Positions 23,489 to 32,514 of a DNA stretch of 45,121 nt are shown piece after piece (the first letter of the stretch is position 1; every line of letters starts with the position of its first letter). This DNA is from Chryseobacterium contaminans (GTDB lineage: Bacteria > Bacteroidota > Bacteroidia > Flavobacteriales > Weeksellaceae): positions 1-45,121 of the forward strand of contig NZ_MAYF01000135.1 in NCBI RefSeq assembly GCF_001684955.1, written 5' to 3'. The notes below the pieces were generated by a model, which saw only the letters and a program-made list of their open reading frames with translations, was not told the DNA's origin and ran no database searches. Both the position numbers and the translations under genes were made by a program.

Positions 23489-24595
23489 ATGTTTTTTATT
23501 ATCAATATTATATTTATATTGTTGGTTTTCAGAATTTTATTAAATGGTAAAGTTTTGAAAAGGCTGATGGAATATCATTGGGGATTTCTGTTGAAATTTC
23601 AGCACGTTTTATTCTTTTTACTCTTTTTCATCATTACTTTTTTCACCGAAAATTACTTTTTGGATGTTCCTGAACTCATCTGGTCTGTATTCTTTGTGAT
23701 TATTTTCAATATTGGAATGTATTATCTGGTGTATTTTTATCTCGTTCCCCGGTTTTATCTTTCCAATAAGTATCCGGAATTTATCCTGTATGCCTTTATT
23801 TGTTTTCTGGTATCAAGCCTTTTTAGGATTTTACTGGAACCTGCCGTATTCAATATGGAATTTAATGAGACATTATCCAATACAAAATTTCTGTATAACG
23901 TTTACACAGCACAAGGGATTGTGATTCTGGTTGCCTCATTTCTGGGGATTACGAAAGATAAATTTTTAATTGAACAGGATTTTAAAGAATTGGGAGAAGA
24001 AAAAGATCAGTTGTATCTTGCTCTTTTGAAATCCAAATTAAATCCTCACTTTCTGCTGAATACACTTAATAATATCTATTCCAAAAGTTTCAATCCATCA
24101 GAAAATACCTCAGAATCTATTTTACAGTTGAGCAAATTGCTTCAATATGTTATTTATGATACCAATAAAGAGAAAATTACCATTAAGCAGGAGTTTTCAT
24201 CCATTCAATCGCTTATTGGACTTTACCAGTTAAAATACCATAATGTATTGGAGATTGATTTTGAAATTGGTGAGGAAGAAATCCTGGAAGTTGTTGAAAT
24301 TCCTCCCTCTGTTTGTCTTACCTTATTTGAAAATGCTCTCAAACATTCAGCAGTAGGAATAGAGGCGGAAAGTTTCATAAAAGTAAAATATGAGATCCAG
24401 GATCAGGAATTTGTATTTGAAATCAGAAATTCTGTAGCAAAAAATAAAAATTTTATGGAGAACCCGGATAATCACGGACTGGGAAATGAAGCTGTTATCA
24501 GTATTCTGGAGAAATACTACCCCGAAAGATTTACTTTTATATCCAAAGAAACTGAAAACAACACATACGAGACCCTTTTAAAAATTAAACTATAA
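23489..24595 (+). CDS. LytS/YehU-type sensor histidine kinase
   Basis: A 368-residue membrane kinase. Residues 1-155 hold about five membrane segments; a short linker leads to the His_kinase domain with L-N-P-H187-F-L-L-N, where His187 is the likely phosphate acceptor. A weaker HATPase part follows with L-F-E-N-A-L-K-H-S (N box) and a C-terminal H-G-L-G-N. This class pairs with LytTR regulators. It shares the sequence TAATG with the next gene, so the two are translationally coupled. It is divergent from the DUF2490-CitMHS-DAACS cluster, and control of that cluster is a natural inference. The signal is unknown; small LytS kinases often sense pyruvate or other carboxylates. Confidence 0.93.
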   Translation: MFFIINIIFILLVFRILLNGKVLKRLMEYHWGFLLKFQHVLFFLLFFIITFFTENYFLDVPELIWSVFFVIIFNIGMYYLVYFYLVPRFYLSNKYPEFILYAFICFLVSSLFRILLEPAVFNMEFNETLSNTKFLYNVYTAQGIVILVASFLGITKDKFLIEQDFKELGEEKDQLYLALLKSKLNPHFLLNTLNNIYSKSFNPSENTSESILQLSKLLQYVIYDTNKEKITIKQEFSSIQSLIGLYQLKYHNVLEIDFEIGEEEILEVVEIPPSVCLTLFENALKHSAVGIEAESFIKVKYEIQDQEFVFEIRNSVAKNKNFMENPDNHGLGNEAVISILEKYYPERFTFISKETENNTYETLLKIKL

Positions 24596-25293
24596 TGGCT
24601 AACCTGACAATTGTAGGAGTGGATGATGAATATCCCGCATTAGAACTTATCCGGAATTATTGTGCAAGGATAGAAGATGTTGAATTACTAGAAACCTTTC
24701 AGAATCCTGAAGAGGCCCTTCAATATTTACAAAAGAATAGGATAGACCTTGTTATTCTGGATATCAATATGCCCTATATCAATGGGATTGACCTTTTGCT
24801 GCAATTGCCATACAAACCTTTGTGCATATTTCTTACCTTGGAAACACAGTATGCAGTCAGAGCGTTTGAGCTGGATGTGGTGCATTATCTTGTGAAGCCT
24901 GTAGATTTTGGAACATTTAAAAAAGCCGTTTATAAAGCAAAAGATTTTTTACAGTTTAAGCAGTCTGCAGAAGATAAAAAACAGGAAGACTTTATTATGT
25001 TCAAATCGAATTATATCATGAATAAAGTCCTGCTTAAAGATATAAAATGGGTTCAGGGTTTTGGAGAATATATTATCCTGATGACCCATCTGAAAAAATA
25101 TATGATTCTGGAGCGGATGTCCAATTTTGAAGAAAATTATCAGAATTTAGGATTTATCAGAATTCACAAATCATATATTGTGCTGTCTTCCCATATCAGT
25201 TCATATGATTCCAATACGATTTATTTGAAAAGCGGAGAGCAGCTTCCACTGGGAAGAACTTATAAAAATCATTTGAAAGAGTATTTTGGTTAA
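24595..25293 (+). CDS. LytTR-type response regulator
   Basis: A 232-residue regulator with an N-terminal receiver (acidic D10-D11, phosphorylation site D56 in V-I-L-D-I-N-M-P, and L-V-K-P-V near residue 96) and a C-terminal LytTR DNA-binding domain (about 130-232, with I-L-M-T-H, F-I-R-I-H-K-S-Y-I-V and L-P-L-G-R-T-Y). It overlaps the kinase stop by one base (TAATG) and is its cognate partner. LytTR proteins bind direct repeats near promoters; its likely targets are the divergent transport genes. An intrinsic terminator follows directly. Confidence 0.95.
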   Translation: MANLTIVGVDDEYPALELIRNYCARIEDVELLETFQNPEEALQYLQKNRIDLVILDINMPYINGIDLLLQLPYKPLCIFLTLETQYAVRAFELDVVHYLVKPVDFGTFKKAVYKAKDFLQFKQSAEDKKQEDFIMFKSNYIMNKVLLKDIKWVQGFGEYIILMTHLKKYMILERMSNFEENYQNLGFIRIHKSYIVLSSHISSYDSNTIYLKSGEQLPLGRTYKNHLKEYFG

Positions 25294-25295
25294 AA

Positions 25296-25328
25296 TAAAA
25301 AAAACAGCTTAATAAAGCTGTTTTTTTA
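25296..25328. terminator. Bidirectional terminator between LytTR gene and M1 peptidase gene
   Basis: Stem AAAACAGCTT / AAGCTGTTTT (25301-25310, 25315-25324) with loop AATA, flanked by A and T runs. It lies between two convergent genes and can serve both. Confidence 0.9.
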
Positions 25329-25332
25329 TTTG

Positions 25333-27717
25333 TTATATTTTTCCTGCGGCCTGCATCGGATTTACTTTTCCGGTTGAGCTTCCTCTTGCCGGACCACCTT
25401 CCTGTTTCTGTTTAAAGAGCTGGAATTTGGAAGTCTCACCACTGGAGCCATTGTTGGTCCATAAGTTATTGTTTGTATCAATATCCGCAGTTTCTCTCAT
25501 TGGATCTAGCTGAATAGATTTAAGCTTCTTATCGAAATAATACGTTTTAGAAACCTTTTGCTCATTCAGTCTCCAGATTTGTGCAGAAGACTTATCATAT
25601 AATTTTGAACCATCTTCAAAAGTAAATTCAAGAATGATTGGCATTACCAGCCCGCCTTTGTTCAAAAAGTCGATTTGATAAGCCGTGATATTTTTGAATT
25701 TTTCTTTATCCTTAGCATCCAAAGGTAGAGTAGCATCTACTTTAGCTGTGTATTCTTTAGTGCTTACTTTTTCTTGTCCTCTGTCATATCGGTAGTAGAA
25801 GTCCTGGGCTTCCTTATCCTTGTCCACATAGAAAGTAATATTTTTATCTTCTCTGTTTCTGATTTTTGAAAGGTCTTCAAAGCTGTTTACTAAAGGTTTA
25901 TCAACCTGATATTTTATTTCTTCAGCCGCTTTTGGATTCGTTTCCAGGTCAGGAGTTGCTACAGTTACTTTATCAATGGCAATATCTACCGGATCAGTTC
26001 CGTAGAACCATCCTCTCCAGAACCAGTCAAGGTCTTCACCACTGGCATCTTCCATAGTACGGAAAAGATCGGCAGGCTCAGGGTGTTTGAAAGCCCATCT
26101 TTTTGCATACGTTTTGAATGCTTTATCAAAAAGTTCTCTTCCCATAATCGTTTCACGAAGGATATTCAATCCTGTAGCAGGTTTTGAATAAGCATTCGGA
26201 CCATACTGAACAATATTTTCAGAATTACTCATGATAGGTTCCAGCTGATCTTTTGGAAGCTTCATGTAATCTACGATCGTCCATGCCGGACCTCTTTTAG
26301 ATGGGAATTTGTTGTCCCATTTTTCTTCAGTAAGATATTCCGTGAAAGTATTTAACCCTTCATCCATCCATGCCCATTGTCTCTCATCAGAATTGATGAT
26401 CATCGGGAAAAAATTGTGTCCTACTTCATGAATAATTACCCCGATCATTCCATTTTTAGTTCCTTCAGAATAAGTTCCGTCTTTTTCCGTTCTTCCGAAG
26501 TTGAAACAGATCATTGGATATTCCATCCCGCTGGCCGCTTCTACAGACTGAGCTACCGGATATGGATAAGGAATAGTGAATTCAGAATAGGTTTTAATCG
26601 TATGAGCTACTGCTTTTGTGGAAAACTTTCTGTAAAGTCCGTAAGATTCCTTAGGATAAAAGCTCATAGCCATTACCTTATTGTTATTTTCAGGAATCGT
26701 AACACGCATTCCGTCCCAAACAAATTTTCTTGAAGAAGTCCATGCAAAATCCCTTACATCATTGGCTTCAAAAACCCATGTTTTTCTTTGCTTGGAATGA
26801 TTTTTTTCTGCTTTTTTAGCTTCGTCTAAGGTTACAATTTCTATAGGTTCAGAAGCATTTTCAGCTTTTCTGTATCTTGAAAGTTGATCAGCAGTTAATA
26901 CCTGATCGTAATTTTTACATTCTCCGGTTCCTCCTACAATGTGATCTGCAGGGACATTCATAGAGACCTTATAATTTCCGAATACCAATGCAAATTCTCC
27001 TCTTCCGGTAAACTGATGATTTTGCCAGCCCTGGAAATCACTATACACACACATTCTTGGATACCACTGTGCCATTGTATATAGGTCGTTGCCATCTTCA
27101 GGGAAGTTTTCATAACCACCACGGCCTCCCATTTTAATTCGGTTTCCGATATTGTAGTTCCAGTCTACTTTGAAAACAAATTTTTCTCCTTTTTTCAAAA
27201 CCTTTGGAAGGTCAATACGCATCATTGTTTTATTGACGGTATATTTTAAAGGAGTTCCTGAAGCATCAGTTACCTTTTCAAGCGTTACTCCATACCCATT
27301 GTCTTTTACAGGAAGTTCTGTAACCTTCAGCTGTTGATCAGTTGTTGACGGACGAAGTACGGAAGAATTATCATATCCTGCATTTCTTATGCTGGAATGC
27401 TCATTTTCATCTAATTGAAGCCAGATATAATCCAGCTCATCAGGAGAATTGTTGTAATAGGTAACCGTCTCCGAACCCTTCAGATTTCGTTTATCTTCAT
27501 CAAGGTAAGCGGTAATGTTATAATCAGCCCTGTTTTGCCAGTAGGCATGTCCTGGCGCGCCGGAAGCTGTTCTGTAAATATTGGGTGTTGGTAGAATAGT
27601 TCCCAGCTGTTCAAACTTGTTTCCGTGGTTGCTGCCCGGGTTATTCTGAATATTTTGTGCGGTGAAACCTGTATATGCAAATACAGAAAGTGAAAGTATA
27701 ACAACTTTTAGTTTCAT
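25333..27717 (-). CDS. Secreted M1-family metallopeptidase (gluzincin)
   Basis: A 794-residue protein with a signal peptide (ends A-Y-T-G-F-T-A-Q). The zinc site is H430-E-V-G-H434 and E453, exactly the HEXXH-x18-E form of M1 aminopeptidases. A G-M-E-Y segment stands in the GxMEN position, so substrate recognition differs from classical aminopeptidases. Beta-rich N-terminal and long C-terminal parts complete a chain of usual size for Bacteroidota M1 proteins. It should act outside the cytoplasm, cleaving N-terminal residues from peptides, perhaps for nutrient use. It is followed by the HupE/UreJ gene upstream on the same strand, with a 67-base gap. Confidence 0.93.
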   Translation of the reverse strand: MKLKVVILSLSVFAYTGFTAQNIQNNPGSNHGNKFEQLGTILPTPNIYRTASGAPGHAYWQNRADYNITAYLDEDKRNLKGSETVTYYNNSPDELDYIWLQLDENEHSSIRNAGYDNSSVLRPSTTDQQLKVTELPVKDNGYGVTLEKVTDASGTPLKYTVNKTMMRIDLPKVLKKGEKFVFKVDWNYNIGNRIKMGGRGGYENFPEDGNDLYTMAQWYPRMCVYSDFQGWQNHQFTGRGEFALVFGNYKVSMNVPADHIVGGTGECKNYDQVLTADQLSRYRKAENASEPIEIVTLDEAKKAEKNHSKQRKTWVFEANDVRDFAWTSSRKFVWDGMRVTIPENNNKVMAMSFYPKESYGLYRKFSTKAVAHTIKTYSEFTIPYPYPVAQSVEAASGMEYPMICFNFGRTEKDGTYSEGTKNGMIGVIIHEVGHNFFPMIINSDERQWAWMDEGLNTFTEYLTEEKWDNKFPSKRGPAWTIVDYMKLPKDQLEPIMSNSENIVQYGPNAYSKPATGLNILRETIMGRELFDKAFKTYAKRWAFKHPEPADLFRTMEDASGEDLDWFWRGWFYGTDPVDIAIDKVTVATPDLETNPKAAEEIKYQVDKPLVNSFEDLSKIRNREDKNITFYVDKDKEAQDFYYRYDRGQEKVSTKEYTAKVDATLPLDAKDKEKFKNITAYQIDFLNKGGLVMPIILEFTFEDGSKLYDKSSAQIWRLNEQKVSKTYYFDKKLKSIQLDPMRETADIDTNNNLWTNNGSSGETSKFQLFKQKQEGGPARGSSTGKVNPMQAAGKI

Positions 27718-27784
27718 AACCGAAATGATTTAATAATTGTCAAAGATAGTAATAAGCTGTTGAAATAATAAAAATATTTTGCGT

Positions 27785-28366
27785 TTAGAAAGGAATTCTT
27801 TCTAAAGTCATTTTTAAGGATAAAGCAAAAACCCCTGATGAGACAAAAAGAATCCAATCTTTTTTGTTGACCTTAAAAATAGTTAACAAAATAAACAGTA
27901 ATATTAGAATAGCTCCAACAATGATGATCTGTCCCAGTTCCAATCCAATATTAAAACCTAATAACGGAACTGCAATACTCTGGCTTTTAGCAATCATTAC
28001 TCTTGCTGTATTGGCAAAGCCCATCCCGTGAACCAATCCAAAAATCAAGGCAAGATAGTAATTGGCACGCATTAATGTCTGCTTTTGGTTCTTCATGATA
28101 ATATTATCCAGTGAGGTCAGAACAATGGTTAAAGGAATTAGAAATTCAACCCAATCTGAAGGAACCCTGAAAACATCAAGAATACTTAGCGCTAATGTAA
28201 TGGAATGCCCGATGGTGAATGCTGTTACGAGGATCAGAATTTTTTTCCAGTCACTATAAGAGTAAACAGCAATCAGTGCCAGAACAAAGAGCTGATGATC
28301 TAACGCATCAAGGGAAATAATGTGTTCCCATCCAAGGTTTAAATAAAATAGAAAATCCTGCATCAT
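27785..28366 (-). CDS. HupE/UreJ-family membrane protein
   Basis: About 193 residues from ATG 28366 (MMQDFLFYLNLGWEH). An in-frame ATG at 28414 would add a hydrophobic segment and lies inside an inverted repeat, so the later start is preferred. Six hydrophobic segments and the D-A-L-D-H-Q-L-F motif with F-T-I-G-H-S-I-T and F-G-L-V-H-G-M-G-F are diagnostic of HupE/UreJ. These proteins are proposed nickel, cobalt or similar metal permeases. The gene is divergent from a DUF6702 gene and precedes the M1 peptidase gene; the trio is a recurring neighbourhood in Flavobacteria as far as I know. Confidence 0.85.
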   Translation of the reverse strand: MMQDFLFYLNLGWEHIISLDALDHQLFVLALIAVYSYSDWKKILILVTAFTIGHSITLALSILDVFRVPSDWVEFLIPLTIVLTSLDNIIMKNQKQTLMRANYYLALIFGLVHGMGFANTARVMIAKSQSIAVPLLGFNIGLELGQIIIVGAILILLFILLTIFKVNKKDWILFVSSGVFALSLKMTLERIPF

Positions 28367-28378
28367 AAAGTAAAATAT

Positions 28379-28415
28379 AATGCGTACGAAAATAATGATT
28401 AATTTCGTACACATT
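28379..28415. promoter_or_regulatory. Inverted repeat in divergent promoter region (operator candidate)
   Basis: Arms AATGCGTACGAAA (28379-28391) and TTTCGTACACATT (28403-28415) match with one mismatch; the inner GTACGAAA/TTTCGTAC is perfect with an 11-base spacer. It lies between the divergent HupE/UreJ and DUF6702 genes, 13 bases before the HupE ATG at 28366 and 19 before the DUF6702 ATG. Such symmetry fits a dimeric regulator; which one is unknown. Confidence 0.5.
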
Positions 28416-28433
28416 ATTTAAAAGTGAAGGTTT

Positions 28434-28934
28434 ATGAAGAAATTATGGCTATTGTTACTCCCAATTGTTTTTTTATTATCTTTTACAGAACTATGGCATC
28501 CTTATCATGTAGGATCTGTAGAGATCAATTATAGTTCTAAGTCCAAAACCTTTGAAGTAACAGGAAGATTCTTTCTTGATGATCTGGAAAATGGTCTTGG
28601 GAAAAAATATGGTGGAGCTTTTCATTTTAATGATGAAAAATATAAGACAAAACTGAATGAAGCACTGTCCAGATATTGTCAGGAATATTTTAAACTGAAA
28701 ACAGACAACAAATTTCTCAAAGTAAATTATATAGGATATGAAGAAGATCACGAATCTGTAAATGTCTACCTCGAATCAGAACCTGTAGCCAATCCTAAAA
28801 AAGTAGAAGCAGCGGTGAGTTTCCTGTATAATCTTTTCGATGACCAGATTAATATCGTCCATATCATTGTCAACGGAGACAGAAAGAGTGAAAAATTAAC
28901 CTATCCGAATAGATACCTTTATAAACAGTTTTAA
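28434..28934 (+). CDS. DUF6702 family protein, secreted
   Basis: A 166-residue protein with signal peptide (MKKLWLLLLPIVFLLSF). The mature part begins H-P-Y-H-V-G-S-V-E-I-N-Y, typical of DUF6702, with F-F-L-D-D-L-E and a late D-D-Q-I-N-I-V-H-I. The family is found with HupE and M1 peptidase genes in Bacteroidota and has no assigned function; its histidines could bind metal. Its stop overlaps that of the convergent ACP phosphodiesterase gene by four bases. Confidence 0.85.
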   Translation: MKKLWLLLLPIVFLLSFTELWHPYHVGSVEINYSSKSKTFEVTGRFFLDDLENGLGKKYGGAFHFNDEKYKTKLNEALSRYCQEYFKLKTDNKFLKVNYIGYEEDHESVNVYLESEPVANPKKVEAAVSFLYNLFDDQINIVHIIVNGDRKSEKLTYPNRYLYKQF

Positions 28935-29524
28935 TTTTCCAACCGAAGAAGAGTATTGATTCCTTTTGCATGAGCCAGAAGGTCCGGAAAAAAATCATTA
29001 TAACATTCCTGCAGGAATGCTTTATTGTTTAAAAAAGCTTCAAAAACAGGAATATCTTTATCCAGATATTTGGCTTTGTTCAATACATTTTGGATACTGA
29101 ATTTAATTCCCCAGTCTTCGCGGTAATTATAAAGCCAGTCGTCCTGTTCCATCTTAACCAGCATTCTTTTGAAGTTTTCGGGGAGCCATTCTTCATTTTT
29201 ATTTAAAATTCTGTAAACTCTTAAAGAATGAGCTTTCCATTCTGCAAGAGAATTAAGAGAAAGATCATTAGCTACAAAATAATCCATAGAGACATCTACA
29301 AATGCTCCGGCATAAAGTCTTACCAAAGGGGCAAAAACCTTTTTAGCTTCATGAATGGCAGGGTGGGAATCTGTGAAAGTATCAATCGCTCTGTGTAAAG
29401 TAATTCCATCCTGAATATCCTTAGGAAAAGAAAAGCGATCCCTGTTTCGGATAAAGTCTTCCAAAAACTGGCCGACAATTTGTCCGTCAGTGAAAGTAAG
29501 AAAGGAATGAGCCAGATAATTCAT
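28931..29524 (-). CDS. acpH: ACP phosphodiesterase (AcpH family)
   Basis: A 197-residue protein matching acyl-carrier-protein phosphodiesterases. Key segments are M-N-Y-L-A-H, G-Q-F-L-E-D-F-I, G-I-T-L-H-R-A-I-D-T-F-T-D-S-H-P and a central F-V-D-V-S-M-D-Y-F, in the HD-like order expected for this metal-dependent enzyme that removes the phosphopantetheine arm from ACP. It acts in the cytosol in fatty-acid metabolism control. ATG 29524 overlaps the VanW stop as ATGA, so it is translationally coupled to VanW and part of the three-gene operon 30893-28931. Confidence 0.88.
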   Translation of the reverse strand: MNYLAHSFLTFTDGQIVGQFLEDFIRNRDRFSFPKDIQDGITLHRAIDTFTDSHPAIHEAKKVFAPLVRLYAGAFVDVSMDYFVANDLSLNSLAEWKAHSLRVYRILNKNEEWLPENFKRMLVKMEQDDWLYNYREDWGIKFSIQNVLNKAKYLDKDIPVFEAFLNNKAFLQECYNDFFPDLLAHAKGINTLLRLEN

Positions 29525-30228
29525 AAACGAATATAGAAATTTTTAAACAAAGTTTGGCTATTGCAATTCGTTTCCACCCAAACTCCTTTTTCAATTTCCT
29601 GATATTTAAACTCAATTTCATTTAAAACTATTTCTTCCGAAGAAATCAGGCTGAGATGGAGTTCATCATTATTTACCAGGCTTTTAAACTGTACAGGAAA
29701 CGGAAATAAATTTTGAATCTTAAGATCCTTGTAGCCATAAACAACCGTACAGTCTGCACCCAAGGGAGTAAAACGTTCCTCATCCTTATAAATATCCATA
29801 GAATGTGGATATCTTTCCAGAATCTTTAATCCGGATTGAAGCGCTAAATGATATAAAATAGAAGAGAACTGGCAAATTCCACCACCCAAATCACTTGAAA
29901 TAGTATTATTGATGAGGTTCCGGCCTTCCTTAAAATTATTCTTTACGTTGGGTTTTCCAATCATCTTCCAGAAAGAAAATACCTCTCCCGGATGTATGAT
30001 AAGGTGATTAATCTTATCACCTACAACTTTTAAATTGTGTATTTTGTTATGATGAAAAGCTCCATTTTTGATAGTTTGCTTAAGCTTCAATGAAAATTCG
30101 CCAATATTTTCTGAACGGTATTCCTTTGGATAGGTGTAATTATTTCTTTGCTCATCAAAATACTGCTGCAAAAGCTTCACCTGCAACTTCCATGAATGGG
30201 GAATCCACTTTCTTAACTGCTGTTTCAT
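29521..30228 (-). CDS. VanW-family protein
   Basis: The start ATG at 30228 (MKQQLRKWIPHSWK) overlaps the methyltransferase stop as ATGA and gives 235 residues; a longer frame reaches 30285 inside the upstream gene. Conserved VanW marks include P-G-E-V-F-S-F-W near residue 95, G-G-G-I-C-Q-F-S-S-I-L-Y, and a C-terminal beta part. The VanW domain is known from vancomycin clusters but its action is undefined. There is no signal peptide. Here it is coupled to a methyltransferase and an ACP phosphodiesterase, a layout that suggests cell-envelope or lipid-related work rather than glycopeptide resistance. Confidence 0.87.
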   Translation of the reverse strand: MKQQLRKWIPHSWKLQVKLLQQYFDEQRNNYTYPKEYRSENIGEFSLKLKQTIKNGAFHHNKIHNLKVVGDKINHLIIHPGEVFSFWKMIGKPNVKNNFKEGRNLINNTISSDLGGGICQFSSILYHLALQSGLKILERYPHSMDIYKDEERFTPLGADCTVVYGYKDLKIQNLFPFPVQFKSLVNNDELHLSLISSEEIVLNEIEFKYQEIEKGVWVETNCNSQTLFKNFYIRL

Positions 30229-30893
30229 ATTTTCTCTAAAACGGTAATTTGATAAGAAGCCCAATTTTTCAGAAAAGTTTGGCAAAGGAATGTATCGAGA
30301 GGGAGAAAGAATTTTCTGATGGATTTCGGTAATCTGTGAATCGGGAAAAATAATACTCCGGTTGTATTTTTAATTTTCCATTGATCTTTTGAAAGCCCAC
30401 TGATATCTGAAACCGAAAAGCTATTACCGGCATGCCAGTCTTCCTGCGGAGAAATAGTTTTTTTTCTGTTTTTTACAGGATAATCGAAGATCAGAATTCC
30501 ATTTTTATTTAACTTTTGATAACATTCGTTTAAAAATGCTTTGGTTTCTTCCTGGTTCTGATGCATGATCACGTGGAAGCAGAAAATACAGTCAAATTTT
30601 TCATGAAAAGGTATTCTGGAAATTTCACCTACAGCCAGGTTTTTTTCAGGATGTTTTTGATGAGCTACCTTCAGCATATTTTCACTGAAATCAGCACCAT
30701 GAGTTGCAAAATTTAATAGCCGGCCAGTTCCGCAACCCAGATCCAGAATTTTTGTATACTTTTTATGGTGGAAAAAAGAAGTTAAAAAAGTTCGTTCCTG
30801 TTGGTCAATATATTTCCCATATGAGTTTCCAAACCGGTTCTCATCGTAGGATTCTGCAAGATTGCTGTAATATTTCAGGATACTTGTTTTCAT
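30225..30893 (-). CDS. Class I SAM-dependent methyltransferase
   Basis: A 222-residue methyltransferase with the SAM motif I I-L-D51-L-G-C-G-T-G-R, a later F-D-C-I-F-C-F-H-V-I-M-H (motif IV) and C-Y-Q-K-L-N-K-N-G-I-L-I-F-D (post-motif loop). It is soluble and resembles UbiE/COQ5-like small-molecule methylases; substrate unknown. It is the first gene of the coupled operon with VanW and AcpH. ATG 30893 is close to the expected N-terminal helix. Confidence 0.9.
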   Translation of the reverse strand: MKTSILKYYSNLAESYDENRFGNSYGKYIDQQERTFLTSFFHHKKYTKILDLGCGTGRLLNFATHGADFSENMLKVAHQKHPEKNLAVGEISRIPFHEKFDCIFCFHVIMHQNQEETKAFLNECYQKLNKNGILIFDYPVKNRKKTISPQEDWHAGNSFSVSDISGLSKDQWKIKNTTGVLFFPIHRLPKSIRKFFLPLDTFLCQTFLKNWASYQITVLEKI

Positions 30894-30969
30894 TATTTGA
30901 AAAATCTTCTGTTAAGATCTTAAATTCTATTGACTTTTACAATTTTTATTCCTGCTTTTGCTTTTTTTA

Positions 30970-31016
30970 ATCTAAAACCAATCTCATTTCTGTTTTGATA
31001 AGATTGGTTTTGTTTT
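30970..31016. terminator. Stem-loop downstream of radA
   Basis: Arms AAAACCAATCT and AGATTGGTTTT, 30973-31014, with a long loop. It lies just past the radA stop. On the minus strand the stem is not followed by a T run, so it may act mainly as an mRNA 3' stabiliser. Confidence 0.5.
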
Positions 31017-31021
31017 CTTAT

Positions 31022-32371
31022 TTAAAAAAGTCTTTCGTGGAAATCTTCAATTTTGCTTACCTCTTCAATCTTGATCCCAAATTTCCTTTTTGGAATTTTA
31101 TTGAGGTTGGAAACAAAAATCTTTTCATAGCCCAATTTCTCTGCTTCGGTAATTCTCTGCTCAATTTGGGCAACCGGACGAATTTCTCCGCTAAGACCAA
31201 TCTCTCCGGCAAAACAATAATGTTCTGAAATGGCTATATCCTCATTAGAGGAAAGAACAGAAGCAATCACGGCTAAATCTAAAGCCGGATCATCCGTTTT
31301 TATCCCACCTGTAATATTAAGGAACACGTCTTTAGCTCCCAATTGGAAGCCTGCTCTTTTTTCAAGAACAGCAAGAAGCATATTCAGCCTTTTGGAATCA
31401 AATCCGGTAGAACTTCTTTGCGGAGTACCATAAACAGCTGTACTTACCAATGCCTGGATTTCTAAAAGCATCGGTCTGTTTCCTTCCAGGGTTACGGCAA
31501 CTGAATTTCCTGAAAGTTCTTCAAATTTTTTAGTAATAAGGATTTCTGAAGGGTTTTTAATTTCTTTTAATCCTTGCGAAATCATTTCATAAATTCCGAT
31601 TTCCGAAGTAGACCCAAAACGGTTTTTGTTAGCCCTCAATAATCTGAAAAGATGGTTTCTGTCTCCATCAAAGTTTAAAACCACATCTACCATGTGTTCC
31701 AATACCTTTGGTCCGGCAATCTGACCATCTTTGGTAATGTGACCTACCAAAAATACAGGAATACTGTTTTCCTTGGCATATTTAATGATCTCGTTAGAGC
31801 ATTCCCTTATTTGCGAAACAGTTCCGGGAGAGCTTTCTATTAATTGGGATTGAAGAGTCTGGATAGAGTCAATGATCATGAAATCCGGTTCCAGTTTTTT
31901 GGCTTCGTGGAGAATTTTTTCTAATGAAGTTTCTGTAAAGAGGAAGCAGTTCGGGTTTTGAACATCCGTTAACCTGTCTGCTCTCATTTTAATCTGAGAA
32001 GCACTTTCTTCTCCTGACACATAGAAAATTTTTTTCTTCATTTTTAAGGCAAGCTGAAGCAGCAGGGTAGATTTCCCAATTCCTGGCTCACCACCAATCA
32101 GGGTAACGGAACCTAAAACAATCCCGCCTCCAAGAACGCGGTTAAGTTCCTCGGAAGGTGTTTTTATTCTTGGTTCTTCACTCGTTTCTACCTCAATGAT
32201 ATTGATGACATGTTGTTTGGTTTTTGAGAAAGGTACCGCTTTACTATTGGGTTTTTCCACTACTTCTTCCACCAGGGTATTCCATTGCCCACAGTTTTTA
32301 CATTGTCCCATCCATTGGGAATATTGGGTTCCGCAGTTTTGACAGAAATATGCCGTTTTCAGTTTTGCCAT
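31022..32371 (-). CDS. radA: DNA repair protein RadA (Sms)
   Basis: A 449-residue protein with the full RadA plan: N-terminal zinc finger C10-x2-C13...C24-x2-C27, Walker A G-G-E-P-G-I-G-K-S-T at residues 93-102, the K-N-R-F-G motif that marks RadA, and a C-terminal Lon-protease-like domain. RadA is a hexameric DnaB-type helicase-like ATPase that speeds branch migration in recombination with RecA. It is a single-gene unit in the cytosol, separated from the methyltransferase operon downstream by a stem-loop. Confidence 0.98.
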   Translation of the reverse strand: MAKLKTAYFCQNCGTQYSQWMGQCKNCGQWNTLVEEVVEKPNSKAVPFSKTKQHVINIIEVETSEEPRIKTPSEELNRVLGGGIVLGSVTLIGGEPGIGKSTLLLQLALKMKKKIFYVSGEESASQIKMRADRLTDVQNPNCFLFTETSLEKILHEAKKLEPDFMIIDSIQTLQSQLIESSPGTVSQIRECSNEIIKYAKENSIPVFLVGHITKDGQIAGPKVLEHMVDVVLNFDGDRNHLFRLLRANKNRFGSTSEIGIYEMISQGLKEIKNPSEILITKKFEELSGNSVAVTLEGNRPMLLEIQALVSTAVYGTPQRSSTGFDSKRLNMLLAVLEKRAGFQLGAKDVFLNITGGIKTDDPALDLAVIASVLSSNEDIAISEHYCFAGEIGLSGEIRPVAQIEQRITEAEKLGYEKIFVSNLNKIPKRKFGIKIEEVSKIEDFHERLF

Positions 32372-32470
32372 ACTGCGAAGTTATAAAAAAAGCATTTTTT
32401 TTCCGAGACTTAAATGGATTTAAATAACAAATACTGAATATAGATCAATCATAGAAATATCTTTATATCT

Positions 32471-32478
32471 TAGCTTTG
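32471..32478 (+). promoter_or_regulatory. -7 promoter box of the YceI gene
   Basis: TAGCTTTG fits TAnnTTTG; it lies 37 bases before the ATG at 32515. No TTG at the proper -33 distance was seen. Confidence 0.5.
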
Positions 32479-32514
32479 TTGAAACTAAAATATTAATGTA
32501 AAATTATAATTACA

